In this document: piece after piece, positions 25,367 to 35,139 of the stretch
Layout: each line of letters begins with the position of its first letter
Position numbering within the stretch: position 1 is the first letter of the stretch
NCBI RefSeq assembly: GCF_963664555.1
Contig: NZ_OY761461.1
Location: 2,976,001 to 3,040,000, forward strand
Reading direction: 5' to 3'
DNA from: Labilibaculum sp.
GTDB taxonomy: Bacteria; Bacteroidota; Bacteroidia; Bacteroidales; Marinifilaceae
DNA length: 64,000 bases
Notes under the pieces: generated by a model
What the model was told of the DNA's origin: nothing
Databases searched by the model: none
What the model saw: the letters and a program-made list of their open reading frames with translations, nothing else
Translations under genes and position numbers: made by a program

Positions 25367-26851
25367 TTATATTTTATCAGGTATAATTTCGCCTGTAACA
25401 TTACTGATCACATCACCTTCATGTTTTACCTTACCTCGACGTGCGATTAAAGCTTCTCTTATTTCATGAGATCTCGTTTCTGTAATATCATATTTCCATA
25501 TCAATACAATTGCAAGAAATGCTGTAGTAATTGGAATCAGGATATCTGCTAACCTGAGGTTTGTAATGGTCTCTGCAGACTGAACATCAACACTTTCATC
25601 GAAGCCAATATAGTGCAAAACAACACCACTGGTTAGCATGGCAACGGCCGTTCCCAGTTTCACCATCCACCAGTAAATAGCTCCGAATGTAGCCTCTCTG
25701 CGTTCTCCATTATTCAATTCATCCAAATCGCAAACATCAGCAGTCATCGACATCATTAAAGTAAACAAGCCACCTATCCCGAATGACAAAAACGGAATTG
25801 GCATGAACATCAGCCAAGGGTATTCAGGATTAAATCCCCACCATTTTAATGCATATCCCACCACTGAAAGAAGAGTAGCTATGATAAAAGCATTCTTTTT
25901 TCCAAAGTTCTCGGAAAGCTTAGTAACAATAGGGATTACAAGAAATGCTGTAGCCATAGCACTTATGGTTCCAAACCATGCCGGCCAACCTCCTGCTGCC
26001 ACCTTATCCCCTTGAAAAAGATAATAGACAATAATAAAGAAGGCAAATTGAGCAATCGTCTGGAATCCATTAAAAATGAGAAAGGTAGACCCGCAAAGCT
26101 TCATGAATGGCTTGTTTTGAATGGTTAACTTTATCCCTTTTATAAATTCTTTTGTGTTGGCAGCCAATTCTTTTGTCGACAAATTTTTCATTTTATCCTG
26201 ATCGGGAACAATCATTTCTTTGTTAAAAAGGGCTGGAAGAACACCCAAAACCATGCACAAACCACCTACCCAAATAGAAAGAATTCGTGCTCCCTCTGGT
26301 GCAGAATCAAAAATAGAAGGATTATAAATTATTACCCAAAACCAAGGGGCTATCATCCATGCAATTTGTCCCATAAACTGAGAAACAGCCATCAATCTGG
26401 TTCTTTCATTGTAATCGGGAGTCATTTCGTACCCCAAACCAATTAATGGTGTTGCAAAAATGGTATAACCGATGTAAAAAAATATGGATATTACTAAGAA
26501 ATAAAAGAAATTATAAACCTCAGAATTTTCAGGATTCAGTTGCCACATGATCATAAAAGCAACTCCAGAAATAACACTCCCCATTAAAATATAAGGTTTT
26601 CTTCGCCCCCATTTCGATTTCGTATTATCTGAAATAAATCCCATAACAGGATCTGTTAAAGCATCAATAAGTCTGGGCAGTGCACCCAATACTCCGGCCA
26701 GAATAGGATCCATCCCCAAAGACATTACCAATACAACCATAAACACACCCAGAGCCGCAGGAAATAGCTGATTTGCCAGATGTCCTGATCCAAATGCCAG
26801 TTTTTGCCCAAATGGGACAATGTCTTCCTTTGCCGTTTTATAATGTGTCAT
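25367..26851 (-). CDS. GPH-family sugar:cation symporter (MFS)
   Basis: The 494-residue membrane protein begins with FGQKLAFGSGHLANQLFPAA and has about 12 hydrophobic segments. RLIDALTDPVMGFISDNTKS with KWGRRKPYILMGS is the GPH loop-2 signature, and LMMSMTADVCDLDELNNGER is the late conserved loop seen in the family. It should carry glucose or oligoglucoside across the inner membrane. It sits between GH17 and GH5 genes inside the right-half run. A substrate different from that of the GPH protein at 19592-20953 is likely but unproven. Confidence 0.87.
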   Translation of the reverse strand: MTHYKTAKEDIVPFGQKLAFGSGHLANQLFPAALGVFMVVLVMSLGMDPILAGVLGALPRLIDALTDPVMGFISDNTKSKWGRRKPYILMGSVISGVAFMIMWQLNPENSEVYNFFYFLVISIFFYIGYTIFATPLIGLGYEMTPDYNERTRLMAVSQFMGQIAWMIAPWFWVIIYNPSIFDSAPEGARILSIWVGGLCMVLGVLPALFNKEMIVPDQDKMKNLSTKELAANTKEFIKGIKLTIQNKPFMKLCGSTFLIFNGFQTIAQFAFFIIVYYLFQGDKVAAGGWPAWFGTISAMATAFLVIPIVTKLSENFGKKNAFIIATLLSVVGYALKWWGFNPEYPWLMFMPIPFLSFGIGGLFTLMMSMTADVCDLDELNNGERREATFGAIYWWMVKLGTAVAMLTSGVVLHYIGFDESVDVQSAETITNLRLADILIPITTAFLAIVLIWKYDITETRSHEIREALIARRGKVKHEGDVISNVTGEIIPDKI

Positions 26852-26916
26852 ATGAATTGAATTAGGAATTAAAAATTAGGAGTTGGGCATGCAGGCAGTA
26901 ATGGTCGAAATTTGAC

Positions 26917-28005
26917 TTACTTATCAAAAAGGCTTTCCATCACTTTTTTGGGTTTTCGATCGACAGTGAATAAGCCCCAATGCTTTTCGGCTCCTAAGGG
27001 ATTCGCTGTTTCTCCTTTCCAATCTTCATCGAAAGCTTCAAAAAAGAAGGTTGTAATGTTCATTTCTGAAGACCATTTAATCAGATCATTATAGTATTGT
27101 TTCTGTTTTTCTTCGCTTGCTCTCTCACTAAATTCGGAGGCTACAGTCGCCCACCCTGCTTCTGTAATTACAATTTTACTATCAGGAAGAGCATTCCGGA
27201 CTTTTTGTACATTTTCGATGGTATAAGACATTGCTTCTTCGATGTCTTTGCCTTCCCAAACCGGATAAACATGAATCGAAATAAAATCGACTGCCTTCGC
27301 TAATTTTTCGCCTTTAGCAGCCCACCATTCATAATTATCGGCAACAGTAACAGGTTGCTTGATTGCCTTCTGAACTTTCTGAACGTAGGAAATAATTGAA
27401 TCTGTATCTACCTTATGATCATTCCATTCAACCAAAGCTTCGTTGCCAACATTAACCGCAATTACTGTTTCAGAATATTTTGCAGCCAGACGAATACCTT
27501 CTTGTATTTCCTTCTGGTTTGCAATGGTATTTTGAGTTAAAACTTCGGCAGGAATCGGTTCAGTTAACCATTCACAAGTTTCATGAGCACTTAATTCAGC
27601 TTTCAGCCAAATACCCAGCATTACTTTAATATCAAGCTTATTTTCTTCAATTATTCTAAGAACAGCTTTAGAATTTTCACCCGAATCGTACAGACGAATT
27701 AAATTGAAAAGAGAATCATGAAAGATCATCTGAAGATCTTCTAGAATCTGTTCATCACTTGGATTAATTGCTCCTTCTCCTCTATCAGGATGTTGGCCTG
27801 TTCTAAAACCAGAATAGCAAACCGCCTTCGAAACTCCATTTAATAAATCTTCACTTGTTTGCTTAATTTCTATGGCAGTTGTTTGTGGCAAATCTGAATC
27901 TTTTGGGGACACTTTCTTATCATTTTTACAGGAGATCAGAATGATTGAAATCACCAAAGTGATCATTATACCAGTACTCCTGTTATTTTTTACTAAGTTT
28001 TTCAT
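26917..28005 (-). CDS. GH17 beta-1,3-glucanase-like lipoprotein
   Basis: The 362-residue protein has a lipoprotein signal (lipobox LISC, Cys26) and a GH17 barrel. The acid/base is Glu189 in NVGNEALVEW and the nucleophile Glu282 in IVITEAGWA; FISIHVYPVWEGKDI (241-255) is also conserved with the next two genes. GH17 enzymes hydrolyse or transglycosylate beta-1,3-glucan. It is strikingly similar in its C terminus (KHWGLFTVDRKPKKVMESLF) to the signal-less GH17 at 28034-28999, so the two arose by tandem duplication and now differ in cell location. It is 28 bp from that gene. Confidence 0.85.
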   Translation of the reverse strand: MKNLVKNNRSTGIMITLVISIILISCKNDKKVSPKDSDLPQTTAIEIKQTSEDLLNGVSKAVCYSGFRTGQHPDRGEGAINPSDEQILEDLQMIFHDSLFNLIRLYDSGENSKAVLRIIEENKLDIKVMLGIWLKAELSAHETCEWLTEPIPAEVLTQNTIANQKEIQEGIRLAAKYSETVIAVNVGNEALVEWNDHKVDTDSIISYVQKVQKAIKQPVTVADNYEWWAAKGEKLAKAVDFISIHVYPVWEGKDIEEAMSYTIENVQKVRNALPDSKIVITEAGWATVASEFSERASEEKQKQYYNDLIKWSSEMNITTFFFEAFDEDWKGETANPLGAEKHWGLFTVDRKPKKVMESLFDK

Positions 28006-28033
28006 AATTGTTTAGATTATAAGATATGAGATG

Positions 28034-28999
28034 CTAGGTGTTAGAAAAAAGTTTCTTCATTACCTTTTTGGGTTTTCGATCAACCGTAAAAAGGCCCCAA
28101 TGTTTTTCCGGTTCCAAGGGTTCATGAGATCCTTTCCAAGGCTCATCAAAAGCCTCAAAAACAAAGGTTAAAACCTCTTCTTTCTCACTCCAATCAATCA
28201 AATCATTGTAATATATTTCCTGCAAATCCTGACTTACATTTCCAGGAGAAATGCCTCTTCCATTGGACATGGTAGCCCAACCGGCTTCTGTAATTACAAC
28301 AGGTTTGTGAGGATACTTATCAGCAACACTGTAATAATTTTGCTTGGTGTATTCCATCGCCTCATGAATATTTTTATATTCCCACACCGGATAAGTGTGA
28401 ATGGATATGAAGTCTATTTCCTCAACCAGATCTTTTAATTTATCCAGCCATGGCACATAGTTTTCGCAAAATGTTACAGGCTGTTTTGCTCCTTTTTTAA
28501 TCAATTGAACGTAAGCAATCACATTTTCTATCGAAACGTAATGATCCGTCCAGTGCACCAATGCCTCATTCCCTGCTGATAAAGAAAAAATGATATCAGG
28601 AAATTCATTGGCCAATTGAATCAGCTTTTGAATCTGATTCAAATTTCTTTGCTTATTTTCATTCAATTCCTCTTCCGAATAGGAGCCTCCCCAAGGGCAT
28701 CCAAAATTGTTCATTTCAGCACCTATGTAGGCACCCAGCATGACTTTAAAATCCAGATTCTCTTTGCGAATCACTTCTAAAACAAGATCTGTTTGTTCAT
28801 CGCAGTCGTATAACCGAAGATATTTCCAATGATTATTCAATATTAAAAGATCTTCTTTAATCTGCTCATAAGTTGGATAAACCCCTGATTCCGGGCTTTG
28901 TCCTTCTCTGAAACCCGAATAACAAATCGCTTTTCCTGGTTCTATATTTAATGGTTCGTTTCGATTCATTCTGCAGTGGTTAATGTTGTCCCGATTCAA
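28034..28999 (-). CDS. GH17 beta-1,3-glucanase-like protein without signal peptide
   Basis: The 321-residue protein has no signal peptide or lipobox; a second Met at residue 11 (28969) is an alternative start and does not change this. Acid/base Glu145 lies in SAGNEALVHW and nucleophile Glu238 in VVITEAGWA. It shares AICYSGFREGQ near the start and HWGLFTVDRKPKKVM at the end with the lipoprotein GH17 downstream. It begins 8 bp after the preceding GH17, so the three are co-transcribed. A cytoplasmic location with the signal-less phosphorylase suggests it remodels or shortens imported beta-1,3-oligoglucans inside the cell (inference). Confidence 0.83.
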   Translation of the reverse strand: MNRDNINHCRMNRNEPLNIEPGKAICYSGFREGQSPESGVYPTYEQIKEDLLILNNHWKYLRLYDCDEQTDLVLEVIRKENLDFKVMLGAYIGAEMNNFGCPWGGSYSEEELNENKQRNLNQIQKLIQLANEFPDIIFSLSAGNEALVHWTDHYVSIENVIAYVQLIKKGAKQPVTFCENYVPWLDKLKDLVEEIDFISIHTYPVWEYKNIHEAMEYTKQNYYSVADKYPHKPVVITEAGWATMSNGRGISPGNVSQDLQEIYYNDLIDWSEKEEVLTFVFEAFDEPWKGSHEPLEPEKHWGLFTVDRKPKKVMKKLFSNT

Positions 29000-29007
29000 T
29001 ACATCGA

Positions 29008-29898
29008 CTATTTCGAAAATTTCAAGTTCTCATCCTTATCCCAAATTCCCCAATAGGCTCCAACATCACCTTCATCAGAGGTTTTCCATACTTCATCGAA
29101 TGATGAAAAATAGAAAATATCGATATCCTCTTCCTTAGACCACATTTGCGTGTTTATAAAATATTTAAGAGCATTTACTTTGGACGGTTCGGCACCATGA
29201 AATTTTTCACCAACATTTGGCCAGCCGGTTTCAGTAATAATTACTTTTTTCCCATTTCCGGCTTTCAGTGCACGATTGTACATGTCTTTCATATACAGAT
29301 ACGAATGATCAAGGCTGCAACCTTCCCAAAATGGATAACAATTGGCCAATATCACATCACAAGCTGTCGTTATTCTCGGACGGTTACCAAATTCATAATA
29401 GGCGTCAACATATCCGACAGGAATTCCCGGAAGTGCTTTTTTCACCCTATAGATGTAATCCAACAATTCATCTTCGGTTAAATCCTCACGATACAGCACC
29501 TCATTTCCAACGGCAACAATATCTGCATGTCCGGCTTTAACAACTTTAATCAAATTGGTGATTTCCTGTTCGTTAATACTTTTGTATTTTCCCAACCAAG
29601 CTCCAACCATGGTTTTCAGTCCATTTTCCTTGGCAATTTTAGGTATTAACTCATTGCCCTCGGTGCACGAAAATGACCTTACCCATTTGATGTAAGGTTT
29701 AATGATCTCAATTCTTCTCCTAATTTGCTCTTCACTAATTTCTGTGCCAGGTTCCTGATCCTCCATATATGGACTAAAACACAATCCGTGCATTCCGGAA
29801 TTCAACAATCGATTGTAGAGAGATACTAATTCAGCTTCTGTTTTACCAGAAAGATCCATTCCGGCAAGAGACATTAAATATTCACTTCTTACTGACAT
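29008..29898 (-). CDS. GH17-related protein without signal peptide, compact
   Basis: The 296-residue protein is a more distant GH17 member: acid/base Glu133 in IVAVGNEVLY and nucleophile Glu223 in IITETGWP, the classical plant/bacterial GH17 nucleophile motif. No signal peptide is present. It lacks the KHWGLF tail of its two neighbours and instead ends AYWGIWDKDENLKFSK. It is the first of three tandem GH17 genes, 82 bp after the phosphorylase gene, with a hairpin between them. It is probably cytoplasmic. Hydrolase versus transglycosylase activity cannot be told from sequence. Confidence 0.8.
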   Translation of the reverse strand: MSVRSEYLMSLAGMDLSGKTEAELVSLYNRLLNSGMHGLCFSPYMEDQEPGTEISEEQIRRRIEIIKPYIKWVRSFSCTEGNELIPKIAKENGLKTMVGAWLGKYKSINEQEITNLIKVVKAGHADIVAVGNEVLYREDLTEDELLDYIYRVKKALPGIPVGYVDAYYEFGNRPRITTACDVILANCYPFWEGCSLDHSYLYMKDMYNRALKAGNGKKVIITETGWPNVGEKFHGAEPSKVNALKYFINTQMWSKEEDIDIFYFSSFDEVWKTSDEGDVGAYWGIWDKDENLKFSK

Positions 29899-29930
29899 AG
29901 GTTATAGATTAATAGGTTAGAGTTTTAAGG

Positions 29931-29970
29931 AAACAGTACAATCACAAAACAAATTGCAATCGTACTGTTT
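29931..29970 (-). other. Intercistronic hairpin between phosphorylase and GH17
   Basis: AAACAGTAC (29931-29939) pairs with GTACTGTTT (29962-29970), extendable by about four further pairs including G-U. No T-run follows on the minus strand, so it looks more like an mRNA processing, stabilising or partial attenuation structure than a terminator. Confidence 0.45.
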
Positions 29971-29980
29971 GTTTCAATTA

Positions 29981-32900
29981 TTATTTTCTCCCGATTGAAA
30001 AATCGATTCTCTCCACTTCTCCACTTCGGTTAAATATCAAAGCACTTATCTCCCCATCTATTGTATTGTTTAGAATCACTTTCGTTTCTCCGGTATTAAA
30101 TACAATTGTAATTTGATTTTTTTCTGCTAAAGAATAGATTACAGGAACCTTGCAGTAAGTAAAGGCTAACTGACCGCTATGAACAGCAATTTGTTTCTCC
30201 TGTCCATTCACATCGTAATAAACAAATAGCTCATCATGATTCAATATCTCCTGATCGTTAAACAAAGAAGTACCAAAAACAATCTCACCCTTTCGAACCT
30301 GGATTCCCAGCTCTGCAATTCTGGAAATAAAATCTTCTTTTACCTGACCGGTCATACCTGGTTGTTGAGCCCCGGCATGAGAAGGGGTATGAGAATAAGC
30401 ATCTGTTGGAAAGGCTCCGTATAGTTTCGGTGATTTATACAATCCAATGCCTGCTTTAATTTCGTAGTAGTGATCCTTTATTTTACCAATCACTACTGGA
30501 TCAGCTTCCTGTTCGATGGCATTAAAATAGCTTTCTTGTGCAGCAAGCAAGAGTTTCGAAACCATGTGCCAATAGATACTACCCAAACCTTCAAAGCCAT
30601 AAAAAGTACCCGATCGACCTGTAAATGACTGATGATCGAACATCTCTTCGAAAATATCGAGCACCTTCTTTTTTTCCTCTTTAACAAGCTGTCCGTATTT
30701 ATTTGTATTCAGATTATTGATCGCATTTTCCAAAACCTGGGCATTCCTAAATGTGCCATCAAAATGATAACCACCTAATTTATCTACATTCAGAATTGAA
30801 GAATCCTGATCAGCAATTAGCTGAGATAATAATTTAGATTCTTTCACCTGATTGGCAGGAATGTTATTCTTTTCTATAAACAGAGGTAACTGTCTGTTTG
30901 GATAAAGAAAATAACTGTATTGATCTTCGCGGAACAATGCACTTGCTTTTAAAGCATCCAAAATATCCAGACTTTCCTCCGCATTTAAATAACCAGAGCT
31001 TAAAACAGCAACCTGTCCTTCCAGCATTTGGGATAAATAACGAACCGAAACACTTTCCTCTGTAAACGAAATCAGATTATAAGCATGATAAAGTCCATCC
31101 TCACGTTTGTTTACTTTAATAGATTGATCCATATAAACCAAAGCCAGATTGGTGAATTCGAGCAATTCGCTCACCTTCACTGTTTTTTTCAATCCGGAAA
31201 AAGAATTGGCATAAATTCCATTTCGGTAAGTCGTTCCGGCTTCACCCAATACATCTGCGAAACGGCGTCTGTCTTCATCCGAAAATCCTCTTTCCAATAG
31301 AGATGCATTTTCAGAAAACAAATTAAAAATGCTATCCAGTAAAGTTTTCACCTCTTCAGAAATGCGGATCTCTTCTACAGAAACAGTAGCAAATTTCACA
31401 GACCAAAACTTCAGGAATCTTCTTAGGTAACACAAAGTAACCATCGAAACGCCATTACCCACCAAGGCATTGTTCGCGTCGTTCCATTCCGGACGTTGAG
31501 TATTTAACCAGATACCCGCTTCAGGAATAAAATTGCTTAGCTTCGTTAACAGAGTTACCAATATTTTTTCCGTTAAGTTGGCTTGATACAAGCCTTCCTC
31601 TCCATTTGTAAGCATGCGGGCATCAGCTCCAATCATCGCTACCCTACTTCTAATCTGATCATTCAAAGCAAAATCAAACTCGATGGTATCTTGTGGATTT
31701 TTTACAATATCCTTGTAAGATTTAATTCGATACGGAACATTTGCATACACAAAATTTTCCTTCGTAAGCAATTCATCCAACTTTTGTGGGTGATATTCAT
31801 TCGATAACTCCAGGAATTTTTGCAGATAGATAATCTGATGATCTCCCCAGTACCCGATATAAGCCCATGGATCATGCGGATCCGGACATTCCCAATCGAT
31901 TCCCTCTCGTGTTATTCGGTATGGATTGTAACCATCAGGAGTAGATGCATTTACAAATTTGCCAATCATTCCCTCGATAAATTCAGGATACGACAAACCC
32001 AGAGCTTCCCAGTTTTGAAAGATATCACGCCAATTTCCCTGATAATTCAATTTTGGTGAGCCATCGTCATTTTTTGTTTCAATAGAAAACTGGTTCCAAG
32101 GACGACTTGGATCTCCATGTCTTCTGCTGAATGTAAGCGGAAGATATTCATAACAGATTCTAATCAAATCAGAATTACCAGTCTTTTCAGCCTGTTGATT
32201 TAATTCGGTATAAGTAATTTTTGATGGCAATTGATCAATCCACAATTCAAATTCTTTAGCGATCAATTTATTGGTTTGCTGAACGAACAATTTAAAATCA
32301 TCTGATCCCACAAAGTAATTATCAATAAAAACACCTCCCCGCATCACATTAAAAAGTGTATTTGAAAAGTGACGGGCGCAAGCCAAATCATCATTTCCTA
32401 TTTGCAAACCATCGGCGTCTGCAACAATTTGAATCAAATTTTTTGTGCCCAAAGCGATATCATTGGATACTAATTCTGATATGTTCTTTTCAATATTGAT
32501 AAAGTTATTTAGATTGGTAACAGCTGCACTGTTCTGATTTACTTCTGCAACAATTATCCATTCGCGCGATTCTTTTGCTGTCAATTCCAATTCTGCATTT
32601 AAAATATAAGCTCCTTTTGTTGCTCTAACATCAAATTCAGCCTCAACTGCAAAACCATCCTTAAATCGATCACATTGTTTGCTTGATAAAAGAATTTTCC
32701 TTTTGTCATTTAATCCATGCGACCATACAGTAGTTGCATTTAACGATTCACTTGGTTCAGCTCTATCAACAGGTATTGAACTCAACATATACAATCCCAG
32801 TCCACTTTCTGCAAGCAATTCACTTTTCTTATATGCGTCTAACAGATTACTGTATTCATTCTGAAAATCGTAATCTATACCGCAAGGAAGAATATTTTCA

Positions 32901-33442
32901 ATCCCGTCAAGAATCTCAAATTTTACGGATTCATCACTTAAATTACTAACGATCGATTTTTTTACCCAACCAAATTTTTCACTGTTGCTCCAGCCATATT
33001 GGAAACTCATTCCCAAATCGAAATTCACCTCTTCAAAAACGACTTTGTTGCCATAAATACTCTTATACAAATTCCGTTCAATCTTGTATATTTTTCTCAG
33101 ACCATCAGAGAAAGGTTTCCATAGAAAGGTTTTTTCATTCTTTTCAACCAGCACAATTGTCTTACTGCCTGTTTTATCTCTGTAATCGTGAATCTTATCA
33201 ACGGTATAATAAGGGAACAATGCATTGTTCCTGTCTTTTCTTCCTGCCGACAAAGAACCATTGCTCGATATGAACATCCAGTGATCGGAATCACTGACTA
33301 TACTCATAAAGAAGTCTGACATTTGATCAGAATTGCTGATCTTGTAAAACTTTTCATTATGTAGTTCTACGAATTCCCCCTCAACGTCAGCCTTACTGCA
33401 ATTCAAACTCGTGTCTCCCAAATAAATGCTATTCTTCTTCAT
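29981..33442 (-). CDS. GH94-related phosphorylase, probable beta-1,3-oligoglucan phosphorylase (GH149/GH161-like)
   Basis: The 1153-residue protein has no signal peptide and should be cytoplasmic. Its length and motifs fit the large phosphorylases related to GH94: RHGDPSRPWNQFSIETKNDD (441-460), NYQGNWRDIFQNWEALG (466-482), and RPEWNDANNALVG (650-662), which I equate with the GH94 catalytic DWND region. HTPSHAGAQQPGMTGQVKED near residue 1050 is another strong signature. Such enzymes convert beta-1,3-glucan oligosaccharides plus phosphate to glucose 1-phosphate. The family (GH149 or GH161) cannot be fixed by eye. It lies between a sugar-porter MFS gene and three GH17 genes. A different GH94-clan specificity is possible. 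Confidence 0.6.
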   Translation of the reverse strand: MKKNSIYLGDTSLNCSKADVEGEFVELHNEKFYKISNSDQMSDFFMSIVSDSDHWMFISSNGSLSAGRKDRNNALFPYYTVDKIHDYRDKTGSKTIVLVEKNEKTFLWKPFSDGLRKIYKIERNLYKSIYGNKVVFEEVNFDLGMSFQYGWSNSEKFGWVKKSIVSNLSDESVKFEILDGIENILPCGIDYDFQNEYSNLLDAYKKSELLAESGLGLYMLSSIPVDRAEPSESLNATTVWSHGLNDKRKILLSSKQCDRFKDGFAVEAEFDVRATKGAYILNAELELTAKESREWIIVAEVNQNSAAVTNLNNFINIEKNISELVSNDIALGTKNLIQIVADADGLQIGNDDLACARHFSNTLFNVMRGGVFIDNYFVGSDDFKLFVQQTNKLIAKEFELWIDQLPSKITYTELNQQAEKTGNSDLIRICYEYLPLTFSRRHGDPSRPWNQFSIETKNDDGSPKLNYQGNWRDIFQNWEALGLSYPEFIEGMIGKFVNASTPDGYNPYRITREGIDWECPDPHDPWAYIGYWGDHQIIYLQKFLELSNEYHPQKLDELLTKENFVYANVPYRIKSYKDIVKNPQDTIEFDFALNDQIRSRVAMIGADARMLTNGEEGLYQANLTEKILVTLLTKLSNFIPEAGIWLNTQRPEWNDANNALVGNGVSMVTLCYLRRFLKFWSVKFATVSVEEIRISEEVKTLLDSIFNLFSENASLLERGFSDEDRRRFADVLGEAGTTYRNGIYANSFSGLKKTVKVSELLEFTNLALVYMDQSIKVNKREDGLYHAYNLISFTEESVSVRYLSQMLEGQVAVLSSGYLNAEESLDILDALKASALFREDQYSYFLYPNRQLPLFIEKNNIPANQVKESKLLSQLIADQDSSILNVDKLGGYHFDGTFRNAQVLENAINNLNTNKYGQLVKEEKKKVLDIFEEMFDHQSFTGRSGTFYGFEGLGSIYWHMVSKLLLAAQESYFNAIEQEADPVVIGKIKDHYYEIKAGIGLYKSPKLYGAFPTDAYSHTPSHAGAQQPGMTGQVKEDFISRIAELGIQVRKGEIVFGTSLFNDQEILNHDELFVYYDVNGQEKQIAVHSGQLAFTYCKVPVIYSLAEKNQITIVFNTGETKVILNNTIDGEISALIFNRSGEVERIDFSIGRK

Positions 33443-33544
33443 TTTAAATTTAATTGATTCTACTTCAATTACTTTTTATAGTAAAAACTTATACTTTTTT
33501 ATATTTTAAAGCTCACAATCGAATTCTTCCGATGGAAGCATTCA

Positions 33545-35101
33545 TTATTCTTTTACAAGGATCAGTTCCAACTCCTCCAAAGATTTTCCTTTGGTTTCGG
33601 GCAACATGAAAAAAACAAATACAAGTCCTATCGCACCAAAAATTCCATAAATCAGAAATGTTGTGGCATTGCCGAAATTTATCTGCTCCCAAGGGAAGAC
33701 CAACTGAACCAAAAAACTGATTCCCGAGTTTATTAAACCAACAAATGAAATGGCTAATCCCCGAACCCGATTCGGAAATAATTCTGAAAACAAAACCCAC
33801 ATAACCGGTCCCAATGAAATAGCAAAAGAGGCCACAAAACCAAGGATACCAATTAAAACCAACCATGGATTGATACTAATTGCTTTGGAGATAAAATCGG
33901 TTTGGTGTTCTTTAAAAGTTTGTTCGCCAACACAAGCTTTTAGAGCTTTATTAAATTCTACATCGCTATTATACAGAACATTCTGCATGGATGTAATATC
34001 CTCTGAACCGGCAATTAATGAGCATTCTTGAATACTTTTTTCGGTCAATTGATAAGTTGCCTGCCCAAATCCTGCAGACAGGATAAACATCGAAATTGCA
34101 ATGCCAGTTAATCCGAAAATCAAAAGTGGCTTTCGTCCAACGCGGTCGACCAACCATATTGCAAAAAGCGTAAATACCAAATTGATCAGGCCAACTAAAA
34201 TGGCCTGAGAAAACGAAGCATCGGTACCAATACCCGTTTGTTCAAAAATCATAGGAGCATAAAAAAATACGGAATTGATACCGGTAATTTGTTGCGTAAC
34301 TGCAATCACAATACCAATGAGCAATACCAATTTCATGGATGGCTGAAACAACTCTCTAAAGGATACTTTTTCCTTTTGCGGTGATGATTTAATACTATGG
34401 GTAATGGATTTTAGCTGAATTTCTGCTTCTTCTGTTCCCAAAGATCTCTCCATAACCAGTAAGGCTTCATCATCCAATCCATTCATGGCCAACCATCTTG
34501 GACTGCGGGGAACGAAGAATAGAAATACAAAATAAATGATTGCAGGCAAGGCTTCCAAACCTAACATCCAACGCCAATTGAAAGTACTAAACTGTAAGAA
34601 TTCAGCCCAGCCAGCATCTGATTTTCCCAATTGTAAAATCAGGTAATTCGTAAAAAAGGCAACAGATATGCCCAGTACAATATTCAGTTGATTAAAAGAA
34701 ACCATAGTTCCCCTTAATTTAGGCGGAGCAATTTCGGCAATGTAAACCGGTGCAATGATTAAAGAAGCTCCAACACCAAAACCGCCAAGCATTCGTGCCA
34801 TTACCAAAAACAAAAAATTAGGTGCAAATGCCGATCCCAGCGCAGAAATAAAATAGAGAACAGCTGCATATTTAAGAATCGTTCTTCTTCCGAACTTATC
34901 ACTTAACGGACCTGCCAATAACATAGCTAAAGTTGCTGTAAGAGTTAAACAGCTAACCGACCATCCCAATTCAATTTTCGTTAAATTAAATTGAGGTTCA
35001 ATAAATTTCACAACACCTGATATAACAGAGGCGTCAAATCCCATTAGAAAGCCACCTAATGCAACTATGAGTGAAACAAAAACGGTATATTTTAAATTCA
35101 T
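33545..35101 (-). CDS. Sugar porter family MFS transporter
   Basis: I start at the second Met (MNLKYTVFVSLIVALGGFLM), five codons inside the open frame. The 518-residue protein has the sugar-porter signatures: DKFGRRTILKYAA after TM2, PRSPRWLAMNG after TM6, QQITGINSVFFYAP in TM7, DRVGRKPLLIFG after TM8, and PETKGKSLEELE after TM12. A loop of about 65 residues near 350-415 (ECSLIAGSEDITS...) is longer than usual in this position. It imports hexose or a short oligosaccharide by proton symport. Its place next to the cytoplasmic phosphorylase suggests it may deliver that enzyme's substrate. Confidence 0.9.
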   Translation of the reverse strand: MNLKYTVFVSLIVALGGFLMGFDASVISGVVKFIEPQFNLTKIELGWSVSCLTLTATLAMLLAGPLSDKFGRRTILKYAAVLYFISALGSAFAPNFLFLVMARMLGGFGVGASLIIAPVYIAEIAPPKLRGTMVSFNQLNIVLGISVAFFTNYLILQLGKSDAGWAEFLQFSTFNWRWMLGLEALPAIIYFVFLFFVPRSPRWLAMNGLDDEALLVMERSLGTEEAEIQLKSITHSIKSSPQKEKVSFRELFQPSMKLVLLIGIVIAVTQQITGINSVFFYAPMIFEQTGIGTDASFSQAILVGLINLVFTLFAIWLVDRVGRKPLLIFGLTGIAISMFILSAGFGQATYQLTEKSIQECSLIAGSEDITSMQNVLYNSDVEFNKALKACVGEQTFKEHQTDFISKAISINPWLVLIGILGFVASFAISLGPVMWVLFSELFPNRVRGLAISFVGLINSGISFLVQLVFPWEQINFGNATTFLIYGIFGAIGLVFVFFMLPETKGKSLEELELILVKE

Positions 35102-35139
35102 AAAGTCTGTTCTCAATTAGATTTCCAAAACAAAAGCGA

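Noticed and set aside
33513..33866. 117-codon minus-strand ORF
   Set aside because: It overlaps the sugar-porter gene in another frame and has no independent support.
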